A stretch of 16,989 nt of DNA, from contig DCQT01000085.1 of the NCBI GenBank assembly GCA_002323535.1, positions 2,233 to 19,221 of the forward strand, written 5' to 3'. This stretch comes from Bacteriovoracaceae bacterium UBA1511. Lineage in GTDB: Bacteria; Bdellovibrionota; Bacteriovoracia; Bacteriovoracales; Bacteriovoracaceae. Positions 7,874 through 13,815 of the stretch are shown one piece after another (position 1 is the first letter of the stretch; each line of letters starts with the position of its first letter). The notes under the pieces are model-generated. The model was not told where the DNA came from and made no database searches. It was given only the letters and a program-made list of their open reading frames with translations. The position numbers were made by a program, and so were the translations under genes.

Positions 7874-8857
7874 CTATTTATCTTTAAGTACTTTTGTTAT
7901 TTGAACTGCTTTTGTTCCCTTATGAACGCCCATAAGGCATTTCATTTTTTCTTTCCCCTCGACCTCTAAAGAAACCTCTCCTGATACTTCTTGATTCAAT
8001 GGGATAACATCTCCAATCTCAAGGTTAACTAAATCTCCAACTGAGATTGAAGCCTCTCCAAGTTTTACGGAGAGGTTTGAGGTAGCCTCTTTGATGTGCT
8101 CATTTAAGGCATTGGTCCAGATGCTATCTGCCATTTCGTTATCAGTCTGAAAACTGGAAGATAGCTTTTGCTTGATTGGTTCAATTGTTGAATAAGGAAC
8201 AACGATCATAATCGTTCCTGATGCGGATTCAAACTCAACTTCAAATGTTGTCGTAATAATTACGTCGGATGGAGGTACTACACCTACAAATTGAGGGTTA
8301 ATCTCAGTTCTTAAGTATTGAGCATCTACTCTATGAACAGGAGCCCAAGCCTCATCTAGGTCACTGATGGCCATATCCATAACTTTTTTCATAAATGACA
8401 ATTCGATTTGGGTGAATTCTTTTCCATCGAGCTTTGTAAAAGGTCGGTCGGTTCCGCCAAAGTATGAATCAATTATTGCGTAAGCAAGTTTAGATTCAAA
8501 AACCATTAAGACTGGACCTCGAAGTTCATTAAACCTCATTATGCACATACAAGATGGTATAGGCAGTGTGTTTACAAACTCTCCAAATTTTAAAAGATCT
8601 GTAGAAATAATAGAAATGGATGATATTTTTCTAAGTGAATTGGATAGAGAAACTCTAAATGAACGAATAAAACGCTCATAGATAATATCAAGAATAGGCA
8701 TTCGCCCTCTAATAACTCTATCTTGATTTGTTAAATCGTATGCCTGAATAGCTACATCATCATCGTGACTAAAGTCAGAAGAATCTAGTGACTCGTCTGA
8801 ATCACTTACCGCATTTAATAAAGCATCAACTTCGTCTTGGCTTAATACTTGAGCCAT
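7874..8857 (-). CDS. fliM: Flagellar motor switch protein FliM
   Basis: FliM links the C-ring to FliG and binds phosphorylated CheY, so it reverses motor rotation. The 327-residue protein opens with LSQDEVDALLNAV (5-17), the CheY-binding peptide. An acidic linker follows, and then a CheC-like middle domain (about 45-235) with the GGTDRPF loop that contacts FliG. The C-terminal SpoA domain (about 255-322) includes VKLGEASISVGDLVNLEIGDVIPL. The conserved peptide implies that a CheY-type input exists in this organism. An AGGAGGGG ribosome binding site lies just before the ATG. A hairpin sits in the gap after fliL. Confidence 0.98.
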   Translation of the reverse strand: MAQVLSQDEVDALLNAVSDSDESLDSSDFSHDDDVAIQAYDLTNQDRVIRGRMPILDIIYERFIRSFRVSLSNSLRKISSISIISTDLLKFGEFVNTLPIPSCMCIMRFNELRGPVLMVFESKLAYAIIDSYFGGTDRPFTKLDGKEFTQIELSFMKKVMDMAISDLDEAWAPVHRVDAQYLRTEINPQFVGVVPPSDVIITTTFEVEFESASGTIMIVVPYSTIEPIKQKLSSSFQTDNEMADSIWTNALNEHIKEATSNLSVKLGEASISVGDLVNLEIGDVIPLNQEVSGEVSLEVEGKEKMKCLMGVHKGTKAVQITKVLKDK

Positions 8858-8877
8858 TATCCCCTCCTGGGAAGACT

Positions 8878-8900
8878 ATTTCACTCATCCTAAGTGAAAT
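8878..8900 (-). other. Intercistronic hairpin between fliL and fliM
   Basis: A perfect eight-base inverted repeat (ATTTCACT / AGTGAAAT) with a seven-base loop begins at the last base of the fliL stop codon and ends about 20 bases before the fliM start. No T-run follows on the minus strand, so it is not an intrinsic terminator. It could stabilise or process the mRNA and give fliL and fliM different transcript levels. That role is inference. Confidence 0.5.
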
Positions 8901-9445
8901 TAGTTAATTTGAAATCCAACATAAAATATATCAATAACCTTTCCATTTATTATGAAAGAGTTAATTGATGATTTTATCTCCTCTTTTAAATATTCTTTTC
9001 CGTTTTTCTCTAAAAGGTCTCTAGGTCTTTTAGAATTTAGGATTGATATAATTGAGTCTCTTATTTGAGGAACTCTGGCTTCAAACTCTTTTTTATTATG
9101 TGACTCATTAAATTTTAAAACCGCATCTAACCGAAGAAACCTTCTTGGGCCATCTCCCTGTGCTAGGTTAGCTGTGAATGTTTGCAATGGGACGAGAACA
9201 CCATCATCTTTTTTCATCGCCGACTTCACAGGATTCTCAGCAAGATCCTTATCAGCTTTCAATAAGTCTGCTACCTTTTCTTGCTTCTTTAATTGATCAA
9301 ATAATTGAAGTTGAAAAAAAGCAATTCCACCGAGCGCTAAAATGTTAACAATCAATAATACGATAATTACAGGGCTTCTAGTAATTGGTTTCTTTCCGGC
9401 ACTTCCACCGTCTTCCGTAACGTCTTTATTTTCTTCTTCGGCCAT
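8900..9445 (-). CDS. fliL: Flagellar basal body-associated protein FliL
   Basis: FliL is a single-pass inner-membrane protein that surrounds the stator units and supports torque or surface motility. The 181-residue protein has a short acidic cytoplasmic N-terminus (1-19), one transmembrane helix (about 24-45, SPVIIVLLIVNILALGGIAF), a linker and a periplasmic FliL domain (about 82-181). Matching signatures include LQTFTANLAQGDGPRRFLRLDAVLKF near its start and RDSIISILNSKRPRDLL later. It is the first gene of the flagellar operon, 53 bases downstream of a strong promoter -10 box, with AAGAGG before the ATG. Confidence 0.95.
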   Translation of the reverse strand: MAEEENKDVTEDGGSAGKKPITRSPVIIVLLIVNILALGGIAFFQLQLFDQLKKQEKVADLLKADKDLAENPVKSAMKKDDGVLVPLQTFTANLAQGDGPRRFLRLDAVLKFNESHNKKEFEARVPQIRDSIISILNSKRPRDLLEKNGKEYLKEEIKSSINSFIINGKVIDIFYVGFQIN

Positions 9446-9497
9446 TTTTTCCTCTTGAAAAATAAGATGAGAAAATTCTTCTCTCTTCTCTGATTGA

Positions 9498-9526
9498 ATT
9501 ATAACCAGGGAAAAAATTCACTTCAA
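9498..9526 (-). promoter_or_regulatory. Sigma70-type promoter of the fli/flh operon
   Basis: Read on the minus strand: TTGAAG, then a 17-base spacer, then TATAAT. The -10 box is at 9498-9503 and the -35 box at 9521-9526. This matches the consensus in ten of twelve positions at the ideal spacing. It is oriented towards fliL, leaving a leader of about 46 bases. It is the only strong promoter seen upstream of the eleven-gene unit. Confidence 0.8.
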
Positions 9527-9588
9527 GAGGGGGGTAAAAAGTATGGAATAAATTACCTAAATCACATTTAAAAGGGAAAATTTTGCCC

Positions 9589-9616
9589 AAAAAAAGCCCT
9601 GGCTTAAACCAGGGCT
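9589..9616 (-). terminator. Rho-independent terminator of the DsbA-like gene
   Basis: On the minus strand, AGCCCTGG and CCAGGGCT form a perfect eight-pair, GC-rich stem (9595-9602 with 9609-9616) with a six-base loop. Seven T residues follow (9589-9595, partly shared with the stem). It lies 26 bases after the stop of the DsbA-like gene and just before the flagellar operon promoter, so it insulates the two units. Confidence 0.92.
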
Positions 9617-9642
9617 CTTGCTAATTTGAATTTCAATAAAGA

Positions 9643-10440
9643 TTATAGCTTAACTTTCCCTCTTTTCTTTAGCTCCTCTACAATTCCGACAAAATGACTT
9701 GTAGGATATGCTCCCTTAACTGGCACACCATTGAGAATAAACCCAGGAGTCCCTTGCATGCCAAATTTCGCTGCTTCTTTTAAGTCAGCATCAATTCTTT
9801 CTTGAACTGCTTTAGACTTAATATCCTTTTGAAGTTTTGACATGTTAGCACCAATTTTTTTAGCAACACTTTTGAAAAACTTCTCTCCAGACTTAATTTT
9901 AGATTGATTCTTGTAAAGTTCGTCATGAAATTTAAAAGCCAACTCAGGGTTTTGAAGTCTTAGAGCTTCGTAATACTGAGATGATGCCATTGCTTGCTTA
10001 TGGAAAGAGAGTGGCAAATGCTTATAAACAAATCTAATGTTGTTACCATATTTTTTCAATAGCTCCATTACTGTATTAAAACCTCTCGCACAGAATGGAC
10101 ACTCAAAATCAGAGTACTCAACAAGAGTAAGCGGTGCATTCTTCGGTCCTCTGAAAGATTCATCACTTCTGATTTCAGGTGTTAATGGGTTATCGTAAGT
10201 TGCTTCAAGCTTTTTCTTTTCTGCCTCTTCTCTTTTCTTTGCTAATTCACCTTGAGCATTTTTGGCCGCATCCTGAATTGCCATGATGTAATCAGCAGGG
10301 TTTTCTTTAATTGAATCAATCACGATTTGTGGGTTCTCTTTTAAAACTTTAGTCACCTTATCTTTTAGCTGAGAATCAGACATACATGATGCAAGTGCAA
10401 AACACCCCACTACTATAAAAAATTTGTTTAGTTTTAACAT
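9643..10440 (-). CDS. DsbA-family thiol:disulfide oxidoreductase lipoprotein
   Basis: This is a secreted thioredoxin-fold protein likely to oxidise or isomerise cysteines of exported proteins. The N-terminus carries a lipoprotein signal with lipobox LASC (Cys19). Residues 24-80 form a helical, charged region with a DKVTKVLKENPQIVIDSI pattern often found before the DsbA domain in this group. The thioredoxin-like domain (about 100-265) has VEYSDFECPFC with the redox pair CPFC (114-117). It continues with FVYKHLPLSFHKQA and the cis-proline loop GTPGFILNG (230-238). This is the DSBA/DsbG/BdbD-like type common outside enteric bacteria. It has its own promoter and terminator. Divergently placed next door are two secreted proteins with four shared cysteines, which are possible substrates (inference). 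Oxidase versus isomerase activity cannot be told from the sequence. Confidence 0.92.
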   Translation of the reverse strand: MLKLNKFFIVVGCFALASCMSDSQLKDKVTKVLKENPQIVIDSIKENPADYIMAIQDAAKNAQGELAKKREEAEKKKLEATYDNPLTPEIRSDESFRGPKNAPLTLVEYSDFECPFCARGFNTVMELLKKYGNNIRFVYKHLPLSFHKQAMASSQYYEALRLQNPELAFKFHDELYKNQSKIKSGEKFFKSVAKKIGANMSKLQKDIKSKAVQERIDADLKEAAKFGMQGTPGFILNGVPVKGAYPTSHFVGIVEELKKRGKVKL

Positions 10441-10495
10441 GTGGTTCCTTTATCAATTTAATTAGTTAACATTATGAAAATATATTTCAGCTAAT

Positions 10496-10523
10496 ATTAT
10501 CTCCAAAAAAGAATCATGTTCAA
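10496..10523 (-). promoter_or_regulatory. Probable promoter of the DsbA-like gene
   Basis: On the minus strand, TTGAAC (10518-10523) and GATAAT (10496-10501) are separated by 16 bases. Each box is close to the sigma70 consensus, and the predicted leader to the ATG is about 48 bases with an AAAGGA ribosome binding site. Expression of this gene independent of the fli operon is therefore likely. Confidence 0.6.
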
Positions 10524-10562
10524 CTATCTAAATACATATTTTTTACTAATTACATTTAAGTT

Positions 10563-10572
10563 CTAACGTTAG
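10563..10572. promoter_or_regulatory. Short palindrome in the divergent intergenic region
   Basis: CTAACGTTAG is a perfect ten-base palindrome located 34 bases before the plus-strand lipoprotein gene and upstream of the minus-strand DsbA-gene promoter. It could be an operator for one or both genes. A ten-base palindrome can arise by chance, so confidence is low. I found no convincing plus-strand promoter in this gap. Confidence 0.25.
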
Positions 10573-10606
10573 TTGTCGATAAGAATGTGTAATAGGAGAA
10601 ACTTCA

Positions 10607-11191
10607 GTGAAAAAACTTATTATCTTAACAATTTTGTCAGGTTTTTTTCTCTACGGCTGTGGAAAGAGTAATCAGGTAAATACCACTGCAAGCGGACAAT
10701 TTAATGATGTTCTCGCTCCCTCAACAGCACCAATCACTACGCAAAACCTTGCTCAAGTTTATGCTTCCAGGCCCTGTTCCACAGGCGTAAGGATTAGTGA
10801 AGCCAAATTTACTTCAAGTCAAATTAGTTTCGCTGGCGACACCTTGATGGGGAACTTTCAACCAGGTTACGTAAGTGGCACTGAATACGATCGTTACATT
10901 GGAGTTAGCTCTTTTAGTGACATACTAATCATCGAGAAAGTTTCAAATGGTAATCAGGTTGTAGGTTACAATGCAATTGTATCTCTATGTGAATATGGAC
11001 AACTAGTTCAAAGAGGTACTCAATTCCATAGCATTCAATTTCTGAATGGAATTACTCTTACTGACAATCTTAACTGTAATTATGGATCTGTTCTTTCATC
11101 GTCCTCTGCGATGTATCCAACAAATAGCGTGCATAACTTGCCAGTTGAGACAGTGTTTACAGTACCCACAACTAGCTCTTGCCCTTTCTAA
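10607..11191 (+). CDS. Secreted lipoprotein with four conserved cysteines (paralogue 1)
   Basis: I do not recognise a known family. The 194-residue product starts with a lipoprotein signal (MKKLIILTILSGFFLYGC, lipobox Cys18), so it is probably anchored to a membrane outside the cytoplasm. A low-complexity Ser/Thr/Asn/Gln stretch (20-50) follows, then a beta-rich domain (about 55-194). That domain closely parallels the next gene: IGVSSFSDIL (98-107), CEYG (128-131), NLNC (154-157) and VFTVPTTSSCPF at the end. Cys57, 128, 157 and 192 all have counterparts in the paralogue, which suggests two disulfide bonds. The start codon is GTG, chosen because TAGGAG lies eight bases upstream and no nearby in-frame ATG exists. 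It is divergent from a DsbA-like gene and 128 bases upstream of its paralogue. Confidence 0.8.
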   Translation: MKKLIILTILSGFFLYGCGKSNQVNTTASGQFNDVLAPSTAPITTQNLAQVYASRPCSTGVRISEAKFTSSQISFAGDTLMGNFQPGYVSGTEYDRYIGVSSFSDILIIEKVSNGNQVVGYNAIVSLCEYGQLVQRGTQFHSIQFLNGITLTDNLNCNYGSVLSSSSAMYPTNSVHNLPVETVFTVPTTSSCPF

Positions 11192-11291
11192 TTTATTTTT
11201 AAAAGTTATTCAGTGTTAAAGTAATTCAAAATTTATAAATGTAAGTATCTGTATAAACACTACCTTCCTTGGCAAGTTTATTACTCGTCCA

Positions 11292-11314
11292 CCCTTTAAG
11301 ACATTTTTAAAGGG
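11292..11314 (+). promoter_or_regulatory. Hairpin covering the ribosome binding site of paralogue 2
   Basis: A perfect eight-base inverted repeat, CCCTTTAA (11292-11299) and TTAAAGGG (11307-11314), encloses a seven-base loop. The 3' arm contains the only Shine-Dalgarno-like sequence (AAAGGG), five bases before the ATG at 11320. If the hairpin forms in the mRNA it would hide the ribosome binding site. No T-run follows on either strand, so a terminator is unlikely. Regulation by this fold is inference. Confidence 0.5.
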
Positions 11315-11319
11315 AAAAA

Positions 11320-11904
11320 ATGAAATTTAAGCTTTTAGTAATACTCTCCACTTACATGTCAATTAACTTATCTATTGCAAAAACACCTTCAGACATTTCA
11401 TCGAACCTTGATGTAAATAATTTTAGAGATGGCCCGAATGAAACCCTCGAGTGTGTATCGCCAGAAAGGGGCTCAAAACAACTATCGAGCCTGACCTGCC
11501 GAAAGGGCAGTCGTTTAAAAAGTAAGTCGTTCACCGGCGAAATAACTTCTAGTGGAGAAATTAAAAATATCAAACAAGGTACCACTCAGTCGGATATAAC
11601 TCCATCGATTAAAATAATAGGGGTATCCCACTTTAATGATATCTTATCTATGCAATACGTTTCTGACGGCACTAAAACTTTTATTAATTTTGAAGTTTCT
11701 ATGTGTGAGTATGGCCCTTTAATTGAAGCCAAATCTACCATTGTCGACATGAATGTAATCGGAAAAATTGGACACAGAGAAAACCCTCTAAGAAATTGTG
11801 AAACAGACCAACTAATTTCGGCTAAAGTTGAGCTGACAATCAAAGAAAATTACATACCAGTAAAAATAATATTTACCGTACCAACCGCTGATTTTTGTTT
11901 TTAG
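11320..11904 (+). CDS. Secreted protein with four conserved cysteines (paralogue 2)
   Basis: The family is unrecognised. The 194-residue product has a standard signal peptide (about 1-20, ending NLSIA) and no lipobox cysteine, so it should be released into the periplasm or outside, unlike its tandem paralogue. The mature part is related to paralogue 1 over the last 100 residues: IGVSHFNDIL (100-109), VSDGT, SMCEYGPL (127-134), RNC (158-160) and IIFTVPTADFCF at the C-terminus. Cys60, 129, 160 and 193 match the four cysteines of paralogue 1; Cys45 is extra. The two genes look like an old tandem duplication that has diverged strongly in the N-terminal third. The last 32 bases overlap the end of the convergent amidase gene. 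Confidence 0.78.
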   Translation: MKFKLLVILSTYMSINLSIAKTPSDISSNLDVNNFRDGPNETLECVSPERGSKQLSSLTCRKGSRLKSKSFTGEITSSGEIKNIKQGTTQSDITPSIKIIGVSHFNDILSMQYVSDGTKTFINFEVSMCEYGPLIEAKSTIVDMNVIGKIGHRENPLRNCETDQLISAKVELTIKENYIPVKIIFTVPTADFCF

Positions 11905-12634
11905 AGGACATGAGATAATCTCTAACACCCTCTGCTACTTTTGTGGCGTAATCATTTAGGTAATTTTTATTTTTCATCAGGCTCAAGTCACTTTTTGATG
12001 ACAGGAAACCTGCTTCAAGAAGAATTCCAGGAACCTTGGTCATTGCAAGTACATAAAACAATCCTGGTTTTAAACCTCTGTCCTTGATTTTATATTTTTG
12101 AGGCAACACACTCTTTAGTTTTGAGTGAACAAATTCACCTAATTTTTTTGATTCAGGTATATTTTCCGAAACAACAATTTCTGCAAGAATCTCACCTGTT
12201 AAAGAGTCCAGTTCACCAACCCCTTGCATTGGGTGTGAGTGCTCTCCATTTTCAACTCTGACGACTTTTTTAGTTGCTTCGTCTAAATCATTACTCAAAT
12301 AGAAAGTTTCAAAACCATTAGAGAACTTAGACTCCGATGAATTCATGTGCACAGAAATAAAAAGATCCGCTCCTATTTTTTGTGCTGTGCCTGCTCTTTG
12401 TTCTAGCTTTAGCGTTTGATCTAAAGTTCGGCTTAAATAAACATTATGCTCAGTAAGAAGCTGGTTTCTAATTAATAAAGCAAGTTCCATAGCGAGATCT
12501 TTCTCTTTAGTCCCATCTACACTGGATATTGCACCATTTTCATCCCCACCATGCCCTGGGTCTATAAGAATAGTTGCTGACATCCCTATACTAGTTTTAA
12601 AAAGGAGTAACATAACCATTAATTTTAAACTCAT
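11873..12634 (-). CDS. N-acetylmuramoyl-L-alanine amidase (Amidase_3, AmiC type)
   Basis: This zinc enzyme cuts the bond between MurNAc and the stem peptide of peptidoglycan. A signal peptide covers residues 1-19, and the catalytic domain starts at once with ILIDPGHGGDENGA. Zinc ligands are visible as His28 (DPGHGG), Glu44 (TKEKDL) and His96 (SVHMNS), and the catalytic glutamate as Glu207 (ILLEAGFLS). The protein is 253 residues: a bare catalytic domain with no AMIN or LysM targeting domain. An insertion (about 115-165) between SNGFETFYLS and the helix before the last strand resembles the regulatory helix region of AmiC-type enzymes. Its ATG overlaps the spoIID-like stop by four bases (ATGA), so the two are cotranslated. 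The 3' end overlaps paralogue 2 on the other strand by 32 bases. Confidence 0.95.
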   Translation of the reverse strand: MSLKLMVMLLLFKTSIGMSATILIDPGHGGDENGAISSVDGTKEKDLAMELALLIRNQLLTEHNVYLSRTLDQTLKLEQRAGTAQKIGADLFISVHMNSSESKFSNGFETFYLSNDLDEATKKVVRVENGEHSHPMQGVGELDSLTGEILAEIVVSENIPESKKLGEFVHSKLKSVLPQKYKIKDRGLKPGLFYVLAMTKVPGILLEAGFLSSKSDLSLMKNKNYLNDYATKVAEGVRDYLMSSKNKNQRLVR

Positions 12635-13725
12635 AGCTTCAGATCCTCTTTCGAAATAATTTTAAATTTAGGGTAATAATAACTTAAGATATCTTTGTAA
12701 CTCATTCCTTGTTCCGCCATCCCCAAGGCACCCATCTGACACATTCCCACTCCATGCCCATGTCCAAATCCTTTTAGGTATATGCGCTCACCAATAATTT
12801 TAATATTGAAATTAAAGGATTTTATTATTTTATTTTTCAGGATTCGCTTTATTTTATTTTTTGATATTTTAAAAGATCCTTTTTTCATATCTATTCCACT
12901 GAATACAATATACTCATCCAAGTTTTTAACACTAATTAAACTTTTAAAGGGATAACCATTTTTACGTAGTACCTGAAGAAAACTTTTCTTTGATATAACG
13001 TCTTTAAAGCCTTCTTTTTTGTATTTGTTACAGTATTCACACTTTTTAGTGTGAAAGCCATAAAAGCTACCTTCCCAAATATGATTTGGGTCCAACAGTT
13101 TTCCTCCACACATTGCGTGATAGTAAGCCTCTACAAGGCGACCTTTATCATCGACAAGAATTAAATCCTTTGTCATATATGCGGCCAAGTCAGTGTTTTC
13201 GTTCTGTTCGCTATAACTACCACTAACCTGCTCTCTTTCACTTGATTCGATGTGATATGTTGAACTCATATTTTTTTTGAGTTTTGATAAGGCATAGCTC
13301 CTTGCAGCGATAGCTTGAGCCTTCAAAGCTTCTATCGGCCATGTCTTATTCATTTCTTTGGATAAAAGTGAACTTACATAATTTTCAAACTTAACAGTAT
13401 TAATAATTTCGCAACCGCTCTTCTTTCTTGCGATAATATCAAATTTGCCTTTAAAAAATTTACCGTCATATTTAATTGGAGAAGTTGACTCAATACTGGC
13501 CACTAAACTTTTTGAAAAACTTCTTCTTGATTTAAAGTCACAATTAATCGACATCTTTTTTGATAATTTCGATTTACCTAATAGGGAAACCCTCATTCTA
13601 TTTTCAGAGAATAAATCAATTTTTTTTGTAGGTTTGTTAATCTTTACTTTGATATAATCTAGTGCTTTCAACTCGAAGCAGACAAACACACAAGTAACAA
13701 TAAAGTTCATCCTAGAACAAATCAA
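12631..13725 (-). CDS. SpoIID/LytB-domain protein, likely lytic transglycosylase or amidase enhancer
   Basis: SpoIID of Bacillus cleaves denuded glycan strands; the related LytB stimulates an amidase. The 364-residue protein has a signal peptide (about 6-21) and a beta-rich N-terminal region (24-110). The SpoIID core follows: ENYVSSLLSKEMNKTWPIEALKAQAIAARSYAL-type sequence (114-146) holding the presumed catalytic Glu124, HAMCGG (203-208), CEYC (229-232), and the C-terminal GHGHGVGMCQMGALGMAEQG (321-340) with YKDILSYYYP. All core motifs are present. The start is TTG at 13725, with CAGGA eight bases upstream. An ATG five codons later has no properly spaced ribosome binding site, though it would give a cleaner signal peptide. 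It overlaps the downstream amidase by four bases, so the two probably act together on septal or prey/host cell wall (inference). Confidence 0.9.
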   Translation of the reverse strand: MICSRMNFIVTCVFVCFELKALDYIKVKINKPTKKIDLFSENRMRVSLLGKSKLSKKMSINCDFKSRRSFSKSLVASIESTSPIKYDGKFFKGKFDIIARKKSGCEIINTVKFENYVSSLLSKEMNKTWPIEALKAQAIAARSYALSKLKKNMSSTYHIESSEREQVSGSYSEQNENTDLAAYMTKDLILVDDKGRLVEAYYHAMCGGKLLDPNHIWEGSFYGFHTKKCEYCNKYKKEGFKDVISKKSFLQVLRKNGYPFKSLISVKNLDEYIVFSGIDMKKGSFKISKNKIKRILKNKIIKSFNFNIKIIGERIYLKGFGHGHGVGMCQMGALGMAEQGMSYKDILSYYYPKFKIISKEDLKL

Positions 13726-13758
13726 AATTCCATCCTGGAATATTAAAGAGATACAAAT

Positions 13759-13786
13759 ATTTTAATCGAAGTTGATTTTAATTCAA
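13759..13786 (-). promoter_or_regulatory. Possible promoter of the spoIID-amidase pair
   Basis: On the minus strand, TTGAAT (13781-13786) and TAAAAT (13759-13764) are separated by 16 bases, leaving a leader of about 27 bases to the TTG start. The boxes are reasonable but the region is very AT-rich, so chance matches are likely. No terminator is visible after the upstream gene at 13816, and read-through is possible. Confidence 0.4.
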
Positions 13787-13815
13787 ACGTTAAGATATTT
13801 TATTTGAAGTTACTC

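Noticed and set aside
9463..9490. Purine-rich repeat and weak stem in the fliL leader
   Set aside because: Only a five-pair stem in a GA-rich leader; it could be chance and there is no sign of a known riboswitch.
11292..11314. Hairpin considered as an intrinsic terminator for paralogue 1
   Set aside because: The plus-strand stem is followed by A residues rather than T, and on the minus strand no T-run follows either. It fits better as a structure over the ribosome binding site.
11352..11843. Two minus-strand open frames antisense to paralogue 2
   Set aside because: They have no recognisable features, while the plus-strand frame has a signal peptide, a ribosome binding site and clear similarity to its neighbour.
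13728..13740. Small hairpin TTCCA/TGGAA at the start of the spoIID-like gene
   Set aside because: The five-pair stem with a three-base loop is too short to claim in such AT-rich DNA, although the ribosome binding site lies in it.
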